A stretch of 64,000 nt of DNA from Bradyrhizobium amphicarpaeae (lineage in GTDB: Bacteria > Pseudomonadota > Alphaproteobacteria > Rhizobiales > Xanthobacteraceae): NCBI RefSeq assembly GCF_002266435.3, contig NZ_CP029426.2, positions 1,022,001 through 1,086,000 of the forward strand. The letters run 5' to 3'. Below the pieces are notes generated by a model. The model had not been told where the DNA came from, made no database searches, and worked only from the letters and a program-made list of their open reading frames with translations. Below are positions 22,284 to 31,160 of the stretch, one piece after another. Position 1 is the first letter of the stretch; every line of letters begins with the position of its first letter. The translations under genes were made by a program, and so were the position numbers.

Positions 22284-22527
22284 GCCCAACGGGCGCAGGC
22301 GGGCTGCCGCCGCGAGCTACGGCTCGGCAAGCCACGATTATAATGCGAAGCGTGTCCGGCGTAGCTCGAAGAGCGTAGACGGACTGGTGCACCTTGCTCC
22401 CCTCAGTCGAACAGGCTGAGCCAGCCCAACGGGCGCAGGCGGGCTGCCGCCGCGAGCGACGGCTCGGCAAGCCACGATTTCAAGGGGAAGCGTGTCCGGC
22501 GAAGCTCGAAGAGCGTAGACGGACTGG
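22284..22527. repeat. tandem pair of 104-bp direct repeats
   Basis: Units at 22284-22387 and 22424-22527 start gcccaacgggcgcaggcggg and end gagcgtagacggactgg, separated by 36 bp, and differ at only a few positions. Each contains cgtgtccggcgnagctcgaagagc, a motif dispersed in bradyrhizobial genomes. With the inverted repeat ccttcgctcgcgaagcgaggg at about 22245-22268, they fill the 324-bp gap between the tRNA and the Nudix gene. No gene is seen there. Confidence 0.85.
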
Positions 22528-22568
22528 GGCTCACCTCTCCAAAATGTGGAAATGACGGGGCGCAGCCC

Positions 22569-23030
22569 TCATCCTCGTTTCGGCCCAAGCAGCAGGCCTT
22601 TCAATCCCGTGGGAAAAAGTTTCGGCCCATCCTCGGCGTCGAGCTCGGAAAGGTCGAACCAGCGGGCGACGATCTCTTCACCGTTGTCCTCGCGGAAGTC
22701 GATGCGGTCCTGGCCGGCGAATGCACCATCCGGGAATGCGACCTCCACGATGAACATGACCTCGTGGCCGGTCGCTCCCTCGTGCACGAAGATGTTCTCC
22801 ATCACCAGCGGCCCGCCCGTGATGCTGACGTCGATGCCGAGCTCCTCGTTGAACTCGCGCATCAGGGCAGTGCGCCAGCTCTCGCCGAACTCGATCTCGC
22901 CGCCGAGCGGGCGCACGCCCTTGATCCGGTTCGCATCATCGCGAACCTCGGCTGCGAGCAGCCGGCCGTCGCGCCAGTGCAGTCCGAGCGCGACGACGCG
23001 GATGTGGGAATGTGGGCGCCAGGCAGTCAT
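22569..23030 (-). CDS. Nudix hydrolase
   Basis: A 153-aa Nudix-fold enzyme. The full box GX5EX7REUXEEXGU is seen at residues 44-66 (GEIEFGESWRTALMREFNEELGI). Members cleave a nucleoside diphosphate linked to another moiety, using Mg bound by the box glutamates; the substrate here cannot be told. The ATG start gives a normal domain length. It is divergent from the RidA-like gene, with 117 bp between them. Confidence 0.93.
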   Translation of the reverse strand: MTAWRPHSHIRVVALGLHWRDGRLLAAEVRDDANRIKGVRPLGGEIEFGESWRTALMREFNEELGIDVSITGGPLVMENIFVHEGATGHEVMFIVEVAFPDGAFAGQDRIDFREDNGEEIVARWFDLSELDAEDGPKLFPTGLKGLLLGPKRG

Positions 23031-23147
23031 CGAGGATCGTTATAGCGCGCGCCACCGTCGTGCAATGCGCCGTCTTGATCGGCGACTCCCCGCCTGCCAC
23101 TGTCCGGCCGTCCACCACGGCGAAGAGCAAAGAAGGAGGTGACCGAG

Positions 23148-23570
23148 ATGAGCAGCGTGAACAAGCCCGGCGGCAACTATCTGCCGGTGATCATCCATGG
23201 CGGGATTGCGTATGTCAGCGGCCAGCTGCCGCGCCGCGGCGAAGACCTGCTGTATCAGGGCAAGGTCGGAGCAGGCGTCGATATCGCGGCCGCGCAGGAA
23301 GCTGCCGCCCTCTGCGCCGATCTCTGCATTGCTGCCATCAACCACGCGACGGGTGGAGAGGACAGAATCGTGCAGGTCCTGCAGCTCGTTGGATACATTG
23401 CCTCGGCGCCGGGATTTACCCAGCAGTCTCAGGTCATGAACGGTGCCTCCGACCGGCTGATCGAACGCCTCGGCGATCGCGGTCGTCACGCGCGCACGTC
23501 CGTCGGTGTCGCAGAACTGCCCCGCGGGGCTCCGGTTGAGTTGAACATGATGGCCGCGGTGCGGTCGTAA
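23148..23570 (+). CDS. RidA/YjgF-family protein
   Basis: 140 aa, RidA-like trimeric fold. It shows YVSGQLPRRGEDLLYQGKVGAGVD early, ASVGVAELPRGAPVELNMMAA-type C-terminus (RTSVGVAELPRGAPVE) and the conserved Arg preceding it. RidA enzymes deaminate reactive enamine/imine intermediates from PLP enzymes; many paralogues have unknown roles. ATG 23148 has aaggagg eight bases upstream; a GTG at 23139 overlaps that site and is rejected. Its stop lies nine bases from the convergent enolase-superfamily gene. Confidence 0.9.
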   Translation: MSSVNKPGGNYLPVIIHGGIAYVSGQLPRRGEDLLYQGKVGAGVDIAAAQEAAALCADLCIAAINHATGGEDRIVQVLQLVGYIASAPGFTQQSQVMNGASDRLIERLGDRGRHARTSVGVAELPRGAPVELNMMAAVRS

Positions 23571-23579
23571 CCGGCACGT

Positions 23580-24671
23580 CTATGTCACGCGATATTTCTC
23601 GACCGCCGCCTCGTCCCATGCAATCCCGTTGCCCGGCTCCTCGCTCGGCAGCGCAAAGCCGTCCTTGATCGTCAGCCGCGTCGACAGCACCGCGTCGGCC
23701 CAATCGACATATTCCAGCCAATGCGCCGTCGGCGTCACGCAAAGCAGATGCGCGCTGACTTCCGAGAACAGATGCGAGGACATCTCGATGCCGGCGGCAT
23801 GGGCGAGCGCGGCGGCGCGCAGCCAGCCGGTGACGCCGCCGATGCGCTGCACGTCGGGCATCACGTAGTCGCAGGCCTCCGCCGACAGCGCGGATTGCAT
23901 CGAAAAGGCGCTGTCAAAGTTCTCGCCGATCTGGACCGGAGTGCGCAGCGCGTCCGCGATGCGGGCGCAGCCAGCATAGTCGTCGTGGCGGATCGGCTCC
24001 TCGATCCAGGTGAGGCCCTCGTCGTCGAGCATCTCGCCGCGGCGGATTGCCTCGGTCACCGTCAGCGCCTGGTTGTAGTCGCACATCAGCGTCACGTGAT
24101 CGCCGACGGCCTTGCGCACGGCGCGGACGACGGCGAGGTCCTCGCGCGCATCGGGCCGGCCGACGCGGATCTTGGCGGCCTGGAATCCTTCGGCCAGCAG
24201 CTTGTGCGCCTCCTCGACCGCGGCGCCTGCCGGCATGATGCCGAGCCCCTTCGAATTGTAGGCCCTGACCGGCTTCGGCGCGCCGCCGAGCAGCCGGGCC
24301 AGCGGCAGGCCCTTGGCTCGGGCGAGCGCGTCCCATGCCGCCATGTCGATGCCGGATTGCGCCAGCCGCTGCAGGCCGGCGAGGCCGAGCAGGGTGAAGC
24401 GCTGGGTCAGCTTGCGTTCGATCTCGAACGGCAGCAGCTCGTCGCCGGCGAGCAGCTCTGACATTTCCGTGACCATTGCCGTCAGCGGCTTCAAGGCCGA
24501 CGGCGTGATCGAAAACAGATAGGCGTGCCCGACCGCGCCCTGGTCGGTCTCGCAGTCGATCAGCACCAGCGGCGCCCTGGCGACTGATCCGGTGGAGGTC
24601 TGCAGTGGCAGGTTCATCGGCACGATCACGGGCCGCGCGGTGAGGCGCTTGATACGGAGGTTACAGGTCAT
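23580..24671 (-). CDS. mandelate racemase/muconate lactonizing enzyme family protein
   Basis: A 363-aa enolase-superfamily enzyme. The N-terminal capping domain is followed by the barrel with AAKIRVGR (a KxR-type catalytic position, in place of the usual KxK), metal ligands in LMCDYNQAL, IEEPIRHDD and QIGENFD, and a C-terminal SSHLFSE segment carrying the second-half His. This points to mandelate-racemase-subgroup acid/sugar dehydration or racemisation. The substrate is unknown. The start has gggagaaa before ATG 24671. It is divergent from the cyclase gene. Confidence 0.88.
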   Translation of the reverse strand: MTCNLRIKRLTARPVIVPMNLPLQTSTGSVARAPLVLIDCETDQGAVGHAYLFSITPSALKPLTAMVTEMSELLAGDELLPFEIERKLTQRFTLLGLAGLQRLAQSGIDMAAWDALARAKGLPLARLLGGAPKPVRAYNSKGLGIMPAGAAVEEAHKLLAEGFQAAKIRVGRPDAREDLAVVRAVRKAVGDHVTLMCDYNQALTVTEAIRRGEMLDDEGLTWIEEPIRHDDYAGCARIADALRTPVQIGENFDSAFSMQSALSAEACDYVMPDVQRIGGVTGWLRAAALAHAAGIEMSSHLFSEVSAHLLCVTPTAHWLEYVDWADAVLSTRLTIKDGFALPSEEPGNGIAWDEAAVEKYRVT

Positions 24672-24861
24672 GGGTTTCTCCCGGCGGGGCAGATGCAGGT
24701 CGGCGCTGATCTTAAGCATCCGTGATCAAACGAAAAGCCGTCCCGCCCGACCACCATAGAATGGGGTTGCGCCGGCCGTGGATTATTGGCTCTGTGCCGC
24801 CGCATCCTTGCCGCAGATTCCGACCGGTTTGCGACAAAATCGCACACAACGGAGCCACAGA

Positions 24862-26424
24862 GTGAAACAAGAAATCTCCGAAGAACAGCGCAAGAGCGGC
24901 CTGCTCACGGGCACCGTGATCGTATTCCTCCTGCTTGCTTTGCCGCTCGCGGTGTGGCTGGACCTGGCCGAGCTGAGCAAGACGGCGCTGCGCCGGCAGG
25001 CGGTCGATCTCAATTCGGTCATCACCAGCGTGCGCGGCTATTACGCCTCCAACGTGGTCGGGCGCGTGCTGGCCAACCCCGATGGCACCACCAAGGTCGT
25101 GCATAATTACGAGTCCGTGCCCGGCGCGATCCCGATCCCGGCGACGCTGTCGCTGGAACTCGGACGGGTGATCGGCGCGCAGCAGGAGAACATCACCTAT
25201 CGCTTCGTCTCCGATTTCCCGTTCCAGAACCGCGCCCCGCACCAGCTCGACAAGTTCGAGAAGGATGCGCTTGATGCGCTGCGGAAAGATCCCGAGCAGA
25301 AGATCGTGGAGACCGAGACTTCGCTGTTCAACGACAAGGTCCGCCTGGTCGCCCCCGTCACGATGGGCCCGGCCTGCGTGAGCTGTCACAACAGCCACCC
25401 TGAAAGCCCCAAGAAGGACTGGAAGGTCGGCGATGTCAGAGGCATCCAGGAGGTGATCATCGCGCAGCCGATCGCCGCCAACATCTTCTCGTTCAAGTTC
25501 CTGCTGGCCTATTTCCTGATCGCCGCGGGCTGCGGCCTGTCGTTCCTGTCGCTGCAGCGCCGCCAGGCCAGGCGCATCAAGGGCATGAACAGGGAGCTCG
25601 AATCCGCCAACGATTTCCTCGCCTCGCTGTCCATGAAGATCTCGCGCTACATCCCGCCGCAGGTCTACAAATCCATTTTCAGCGGCCAGAAGGACGTCAC
25701 CATCCACACCGAGCGCAAGAAGCTCACCATCTTCTTCTCCGACATCCAGAACTTCACGGCGACCGCCGAGCGGCTGCAGCCGGAGCAATTGACCCAGCTC
25801 CTCAACGAATATTTCACCGAGATGTCGGCGATCGCACATGACTACGGCGGCACCATCGACAAGTTCATCGGCGACGCCATGCTGATCTTCTTCGGCGATC
25901 CCGAGACCAGGGGCGATCGCGCCGATGCGCAGGCCTGCCTGCAGATGGCCTGGCGCATGCAGCAGCGCCTTGCCGAGCTGAATGCGAAATGGCGGGCGTC
26001 CGGCATCGAGCAGCCGTTCCGCTCGCGCATGGGCATCAATTCCGGCTATTGCAATGTCGGCAATTTCGGCAGCAGCGATCGCATGGATTATACGATCATC
26101 GGCGCGGAGGCGAACCTCGCCGCGCGCCTGCAGTCGATCGCCGAGCCCGGCGGCATCGTGCTGAGCTACGAGACCTTTGCGCTGGTCAGCGACATCGTCC
26201 GCGCCCACGCGCTGCCCGCGATCACGATGAAGGGCATCAGCCGCGAGGTGATTCCCTATTCCGTCGATGCGCTGAACGACGCGGCGGCGGAACGCAGCGG
26301 CGTCATCACCGAGCGCGCGCCGGGCCTCGAGCTCTATCTGGATCCGGCCGTGGTGAAGTCCGGCGACGCCGCCCGCGTGCGCTCGCTGCTGGAGAACGCT
26401 CTGGCCTCGCTGAAGCCGGCGTGA
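24862..26424 (+). CDS. membrane adenylate cyclase with heme-binding DUF3365 sensor domain
   Basis: 520 aa from GTG 24862, with ggag seven bases before it. TM1 lies at about 14-33. A periplasmic Tll0287-like (DUF3365) domain at ~45-210 contains a c-type heme site, CVSCH at 172-176. TM2 lies at about 212-232, and the C-terminal class III cyclase domain has metal Asp positions in FFSDIQNFT (Asp294) and DKFIGDAMLIFFG. The layout implies that heme redox state or a ligand (oxygen, NO, CO) in the periplasm controls cAMP production inside. An ATG at 24778 would add a 28-residue extension and is less likely. Confidence 0.85.
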   Translation: MKQEISEEQRKSGLLTGTVIVFLLLALPLAVWLDLAELSKTALRRQAVDLNSVITSVRGYYASNVVGRVLANPDGTTKVVHNYESVPGAIPIPATLSLELGRVIGAQQENITYRFVSDFPFQNRAPHQLDKFEKDALDALRKDPEQKIVETETSLFNDKVRLVAPVTMGPACVSCHNSHPESPKKDWKVGDVRGIQEVIIAQPIAANIFSFKFLLAYFLIAAGCGLSFLSLQRRQARRIKGMNRELESANDFLASLSMKISRYIPPQVYKSIFSGQKDVTIHTERKKLTIFFSDIQNFTATAERLQPEQLTQLLNEYFTEMSAIAHDYGGTIDKFIGDAMLIFFGDPETRGDRADAQACLQMAWRMQQRLAELNAKWRASGIEQPFRSRMGINSGYCNVGNFGSSDRMDYTIIGAEANLAARLQSIAEPGGIVLSYETFALVSDIVRAHALPAITMKGISREVIPYSVDALNDAAAERSGVITERAPGLELYLDPAVVKSGDAARVRSLLENALASLKPA

Positions 26425-26446
26425 GGCGCGCGGGCCTGAATGGTGT

Positions 26447-26609
26447 CTCTTACCCTCCCCTGGAGGGGGAGGGTCGATCGCGCGAAGCGCGAGCGGGGTG
26501 GGGTGATCTCTCAACTCGGGCGGTTCTCGAGCGGAGAGACTGTCACCCCACCCCGTCTCACATTTCGCTGCGCTCCATGTGAGCCGACCCTCCCCCTCCA
26601 GGGGAGGGT
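26447..26609. repeat. palindromic intergenic repeat, family D copy 2
   Basis: Same outer arms as 18043-18212 (ctcttaccctcccctgg ... ccaggggagggt), with the inner halves in swapped order. It lies between convergent genes. Confidence 0.88.
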
Positions 26610-26640
26610 CCCCCGTCAAACGGCGAGGGTAATCGCCCGC

Positions 26641-27570
26641 TTAAGGCAGCCCCCGCGCCTCCAGCTGCTTCACCAGCAGCATTGTCGGTTCTGCAAGACT
26701 GTCGCCGGAGCCGTCGAGGCCGAACGCCGCGGCGATGCCGTCGCGGCTGCGGAGCAGCGAGGCGCGCGGGCAGTGGCCGGCGCCGCAGAGGGTCTTCTTC
26801 AGGGTCTCGCCCTGCGCCACGACACCGGCGGAATCGTCCGCGGCCCAGGCCAGTACGATCGGCACATCGACGTTGAGGATGCCGGGGAAGACCGAGCGCG
26901 CATTGTACTTGCTGGCGTCGCCGCCGAGATAGGCCTTCTCGCTGTCGCTGGCGTCCTTGCCGGCGCGGTAGATGCCGGACACCAGCACGACGGCCGCGAC
27001 ATCGGCGCGGTCGGCCTGGAGCTCGGGATGCGCCAGCAGGGTTGCAACATGGAACGCGCCGGCGCCGTAGCCGATCGCGACGATCTCGCGGGCATCGCCG
27101 TTGAACAGGTCGATATTGCCGTGAACCCAGGACAGCGCCGCCGCCACGTCGGTCGCCCCCATCGGCCAGGTCGCGCCGGGAGCCAGCCGATAGTTGACGC
27201 GCACCCCGATCATGTCGTTGCGGGCGGCAAAGCACATCGCCTGGTCCTGGATCTGGTGCGACAGCTCGGGCGCGGCGCGGTCGCCGGTGAAGGTGTCGCC
27301 GGCCACGAACACCAGCACCGGCCGCGGCGTATCTGCCTTGGTCGTGCTGGCGGCGACGTCGAGCACGTTGGCCTCGCTCTCGCCGTAGCGCAGGCCCCGG
27401 GAGAAGGTGACCTGCTCGCACAGCCGCGCGGTGCCGCCAGCCGTGGTGTCGGAATCGGTCAGGCCTGTCGGGACGAGATCGGAAGGCGAAGGCAACCGGG
27501 CCGGCAAAGGTCCGCGAGCGAAGGCGGTCGTGGCGGTGAGAACGAGGAGAAATGCGAGGTAATTCTTCAT
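26641..27570 (-). CDS. secreted esterase-like alpha/beta-hydrolase-fold protein, nucleophile missing
   Basis: A 309-aa exported protein (signal peptide ending TTAFARG) of the carboxylesterase/BD-FAE group. VLVFVAGDTFTGD corresponds to the oxyanion HGG region and VRVNYRLAPGATWP is the usual following motif. The nucleophile elbow reads IGYGAGAFHVA, where active relatives have GxSAG: the Ser is replaced by Gly. The acid region (LAWAADD) is present. It may therefore bind rather than hydrolyse, or use another residue. It is transcribed alone. Confidence 0.78.
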   Translation of the reverse strand: MKNYLAFLLVLTATTAFARGPLPARLPSPSDLVPTGLTDSDTTAGGTARLCEQVTFSRGLRYGESEANVLDVAASTTKADTPRPVLVFVAGDTFTGDRAAPELSHQIQDQAMCFAARNDMIGVRVNYRLAPGATWPMGATDVAAALSWVHGNIDLFNGDAREIVAIGYGAGAFHVATLLAHPELQADRADVAAVVLVSGIYRAGKDASDSEKAYLGGDASKYNARSVFPGILNVDVPIVLAWAADDSAGVVAQGETLKKTLCGAGHCPRASLLRSRDGIAAAFGLDGSGDSLAEPTMLLVKQLEARGLP

Positions 27571-27980
27571 CTTGGTATCAGCCCGGCACTTTCATATCGG
27601 CTGGCGCGTTGAACTTGTCTTTTCAATTCGCCCTAATAGTCGAGTTGGCTTGAGGCAATTTCGCGGCGGCTTCCTGAGCTCACGGAGCCAAGTCAGGCTC
27701 CCGACGAATATGCGATGTGGGTGCGACGCTTCCCGACCGGGCCTGAATAAATCGGGCCGCTCAGTTCGGGCAGGTCCGCCGGGCGCCCGGCCGATTGCCG
27801 ATTTTCGATAGCCCGTTTAGCTCCGAATTAGAGAAGTTGCCCTTGTTACCGTCGAACATCAATGTCGGCCTAACGCGCGTGACAGAATACGGCCAGAGTG
27901 TCGTTGATCGGTCAAACGCATGGATAACTCGACTAGGATATTAGCGATCTCGTCGACGGACCTCCGCCGCGGGATACAGC
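27571..27980. other. intergenic DNA before the chemoreceptor locus
   Basis: 410 bp, less GC-rich than neighbouring genes, holding the divergent promoters of the esterase-like gene and the 27981 gene. The short open frames lack ribosome sites and protein features. No repeat family member is seen. Confidence 0.45.
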
Positions 27981-28256
27981 ATGACCAATGTCATTCAATT
28001 TCACTCAAAGCATCGCGCCCGAGAGGCGCCGCAAGAAATCACGGAGTCGTCGACCCATCTTAGGGCCGCCGCACTATGCGCGAGTGCGCGGGATGCACTT
28101 TGCCTGCTGACCGGCCAGTTTGAACTCGCCATCCATCACGCTCGCGCCATCGAATCGCGAATTCGCGACATCGAGGCGCGTCAGCAGTTCGCCGACCGGA
28201 TCGAGCTCACCCAGCGCCTGCTGGAGATCGCCCGTCTGAAGATACTGCTGCTCTAA
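27981..28256 (+). CDS. small helical protein of unknown function
   Basis: A 91-aa predicted soluble protein. Residues 25-91 are strongly amphipathic ([17 protein letters not shown]..., [37 protein letters not shown]) and would form one or two long helices or a coiled coil. No known domain is recognised. It ends 53 bp before a chemoreceptor gene on the same strand, so the two may be co-transcribed and functionally linked. The ribosome site is weak. Base composition matches the neighbours. Confidence 0.6.
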   Translation: MTNVIQFHSKHRAREAPQEITESSTHLRAAALCASARDALCLLTGQFELAIHHARAIESRIRDIEARQQFADRIELTQRLLEIARLKILLL

Positions 28257-28309
28257 TCCGGCTCACCCCTCGACCATGGCCGATATCCTTATTCGCCCGA
28301 GAGATAACG

Positions 28310-30460
28310 ATGCGCACCAATCTGCCTGTTACCGCCACCGAATACCCGCTGACCGATGAGACGCTGATCGTCTCGAAGACCGATCTCAAGGGTAAACTGA
28401 CCTACTTCAACGATCAATTTGTCCAAGCCTCGGGATTCGCCGAACAGGACCTCATTGGACAGCCTCACAACATCGTGCGGCATCCGGATATGCCACCTGA
28501 GGCCTTTTCCAATCTCTGGGAGACGCTGAAGAGCGGAAAACCATGGGCCGGTGCTGTTAAGAATCGGCGCAAGAACGGCGACTATTATTGGGTGCTGGCA
28601 AGCGCTACGCCGATCTGGGAGGGTGATCGTGTGGTTGGCTACATGTCAATTCGCACCAAATTACCCCGGGAGCAGCGTGAACAGGCCGAGCAGGTCTACG
28701 CCGCGATCCGCGAAAAGAAGGCGGGAGCCTTCAAGATCGAGGCGGGCATGATCCGCAGGCGCTCGATATTCGACGTTCTTGCTCCATTCACGAGGTCTTT
28801 CAAGGCTCGCCTGACTACAATGGTCGGAGGACTGGCTGCGGCGATGTTGATCATCGGCGTCGTGGGCTTGGCCGGTATGAGCGAGGGCAATCAGCGGGCC
28901 AAGTCGATCTATGAAGACCGTTCGGTTCCTCTTGCCCAACTCTTCGAGATCAACGATCGCATGCAGGACAATTCGCTCGTCATGTTGCGCTCCGCCATCG
29001 AAGGGCGCAACCGGCGCGATCTCGCAGAGGTGCAGAGCGCCGTCACGGCCAACATCGAAAGGATCAACAAGCTCTGGTCGGACTACATGTCCACCTACCT
29101 AACCCCGGAAGAGAAGTCGGTTGCGGAGTCATTCACCCCGAAGCGAATCGAGTTCGTCGAACGTGGCCTCAAGCCGGCACTCGCGATGCTGGCCAATGAA
29201 AGATATGATGAGCTGAATGCCCATATGGCCGGCAGAGCAGCCGAACTCTTCCGTGTTGCGAAGACGGACATGGATCGGCTGGTCTCCATTCAAATCAAGG
29301 AAGCAAAGGCTGAGTACGACGCGGCAGAGACTGCGTTTTTCTTTGCGAAGATAGCCGTGATCGCCACACTATGCCTTGGTTTGGTCTTGGCTGCTTGTTT
29401 CTCTTTTGCGACCATCCGAGCGATCGCAAGGCCGCTCGTTCATTTGAACGAGATCATGTCGAAGATCGCGCAAGGGGTCTTCAATAGCCGCGTCAATGTT
29501 GAACGAGATGACGAGGTCGGAGTAGCGTTGCGCAACCTTCAGGCGCTGCAGGCCAAGCTCGGCTTCGATCGTGAGGCGCAAAGAGATATGGAGGCGCGCG
29601 CCGCCGCTCAGCGTCAGGCCGACATGCACGCGCTGGCGGGCGAGTTTGAAGTTGCCGTGGGGAACATCATCGAAACCGTCGCCTGCGCGGCGACGGAACT
29701 CGAAGCCTCTGCCAGAACACTGACGAACACCGCTGACTCAACCCAACAACTGTCGATTGCCGTCGCAGCAGCTTCGGAAGAGGCGTCCACCAACGTCCAA
29801 TCCGTCGCCTCAGCGACTGAGGAAATGTCCTCGTCGGTGACAGAGATCAGCCATCGCGTGCAGGACTCCGCCAAAATGGCAGCGGAGGCGGTCAATCAGA
29901 CCCGGCAGACCAACGACCGTGTCGGCGAATTGTCGCGAGCTGCCACTCGGATTGGCGACGTCGTCGAGTTGATCAATACCATCGCAGGCCAGACCAACCT
30001 CCTGGCGTTGAATGCGACGATCGAGGCCGCGCGCGCCGGCGATGCCGGCCGGGGCTTCGCCGTCGTAGCCTCCGAGGTGAAGGCGCTGGCCGAGCAGACG
30101 GCCAGGGCGACCGGAGAGATCAGCCAACAGGTCACCGGTATTCAGGTGGCGACACAGGAATCCGTGATTGCTATAGGGGCGATAGGAGTCACGATCGGCC
30201 GCCTGTCCGAGATATCAGCTGCCGTCGCAGCGGCTGTGGAGGAGCAGGGCGCAGCGACCCAGGAAATCTCACGCAACGTGCAGCAGGCTGCGCAGGGCAC
30301 GCAGGATGTTTCCTCCAATATCACCGACGTGCAGCGTGGCGCTTCGGAAACCGGATCGGCCTCGTCTCAGGTGTTGTCCTCGGCGCAGTCGCTGTCGGTC
30401 GAGAGCAATCGGCTCAAGACGGAAGTCGACAAGTTCCTGGCGAATATCCGCGCGGCATAA
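28310..30460 (+). CDS. PAS-containing methyl-accepting chemotaxis protein (Aer-like energy taxis plan)
   Basis: 716 aa. A cytosolic PAS domain at ~15-120 resembles Aer ([43 protein letters not shown]). TM1 lies near 168-190, a periplasmic four-helix-type segment at ~191-345, TM2 at ~346-369, HAMP at ~370-420, and the signalling domain at 440-716 with the highly conserved hairpin tip [20 protein letters not shown]. Aer-type PAS domains usually bind FAD and sense redox state, but unlike Aer this protein has a sizeable periplasmic domain and could also sense a ligand. No che genes are nearby. Confidence 0.92.
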   Translation: MRTNLPVTATEYPLTDETLIVSKTDLKGKLTYFNDQFVQASGFAEQDLIGQPHNIVRHPDMPPEAFSNLWETLKSGKPWAGAVKNRRKNGDYYWVLASATPIWEGDRVVGYMSIRTKLPREQREQAEQVYAAIREKKAGAFKIEAGMIRRRSIFDVLAPFTRSFKARLTTMVGGLAAAMLIIGVVGLAGMSEGNQRAKSIYEDRSVPLAQLFEINDRMQDNSLVMLRSAIEGRNRRDLAEVQSAVTANIERINKLWSDYMSTYLTPEEKSVAESFTPKRIEFVERGLKPALAMLANERYDELNAHMAGRAAELFRVAKTDMDRLVSIQIKEAKAEYDAAETAFFFAKIAVIATLCLGLVLAACFSFATIRAIARPLVHLNEIMSKIAQGVFNSRVNVERDDEVGVALRNLQALQAKLGFDREAQRDMEARAAAQRQADMHALAGEFEVAVGNIIETVACAATELEASARTLTNTADSTQQLSIAVAAASEEASTNVQSVASATEEMSSSVTEISHRVQDSAKMAAEAVNQTRQTNDRVGELSRAATRIGDVVELINTIAGQTNLLALNATIEAARAGDAGRGFAVVASEVKALAEQTARATGEISQQVTGIQVATQESVIAIGAIGVTIGRLSEISAAVAAAVEEQGAATQEISRNVQQAAQGTQDVSSNITDVQRGASETGSASSQVLSSAQSLSVESNRLKTEVDKFLANIRAA

Positions 30461-30480
30461 ATTAAACAGGCGAAACAGGC

Positions 30481-30507
30481 GGGCGCGGCGAACATGTCGC
30501 CGCGCCC
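30481..30507. terminator. GC-rich hairpin after the chemoreceptor gene
   Basis: An 11-bp stem, gggcgcggcga / tcgccgcgccc, with a 5-base loop, 20 bp past the stop codon. It lacks a T-run on either strand, so it may be a weak or Rho-assisted terminator. Confidence 0.5.
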
Positions 30508-30556
30508 GAAACTGGCGCTCCTGGCGCGGCAGGGCATAACTCGCGGGAGGAGGATT

Positions 30557-30958
30557 TCAGGCGGCCTTCTTGCGCTTGGCTGCCTTCTTCGTCGTCTTCT
30601 TCTTGGCCTTCTTCGCCGCCTTCTGGGCGGCGAGATAGGCTCCGACCTTCTTCGCGGAATGGCCGGCCGCGGCGACGGCAGCCTTCAGCTTGGCCGGGGT
30701 GATCTTGAATTTCTTCGACCAGTAGCGGACCTCATAGGCCTCGCTTAGCGCGATCCGGCTTTTGTCGGAGGCGCGGTGCTTCTGGAGCTTGATATACGCC
30801 TCGACCTTCTTGGCGGAATGGCCGACCTTCTTGACGGCGTATTTCAGCTTGGCCGGGGTCACCTTGAACTTCTTCGACCAGTAGGCGACTTCATATTTTT
30901 CGGTGAGCGCAATCAGCGCCCGATCGGCCCCGCCGCGCTTTGCCTTGTTATCGGCCAT
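30557..30958 (-). CDS. tandem DUF3606 protein with histone H1-like lysine tail
   Basis: 133 aa. Two near-identical ~47-residue units at 11-57 and 65-111 each read (A/S)...YEVxYWSKKFKxTPAKLKxAVxxxGHSAKKVxAY, the DUF3606 pattern, which looks like a small helical, helix-turn-helix-like fold. Residues 112-133 are almost only Lys, Ala, Arg and Thr (AAKKAKKKTTKKAAKRKKAA), like the tails of bacterial histone H1-like proteins. DNA or RNA binding is an inference. ATG 30958 is chosen because it has ggagg before it; the frame extends upstream without a start signal. Confidence 0.8.
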   Translation of the reverse strand: MADNKAKRGGADRALIALTEKYEVAYWSKKFKVTPAKLKYAVKKVGHSAKKVEAYIKLQKHRASDKSRIALSEAYEVRYWSKKFKITPAKLKAAVAAAGHSAKKVGAYLAAQKAAKKAKKKTTKKAAKRKKAA

Positions 30959-31160
30959 GCTTCCCTCCTGCCGTGGAATGCGTGCCAATCTAGCATGCAA
31001 TCGGATTCGGAAGGCAAGACGCAAGCCGTGCGGTGATTGCGCGAGGGGGCGGTTTTGCACCGATGTATCAAACCCTTGTGCGGCGTGGCCGCGCCTCGGG
31101 CCGAACCGGCGTTCTACTGTGCATGGGGTTGTTTTCTCATTTTTTGCTTGGCCGGCCTCG

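Noticed and set aside
22284..22527. CRISPR or attachment-site pair
   Set aside because: Only two 104-bp units, no cas genes and no integrase.
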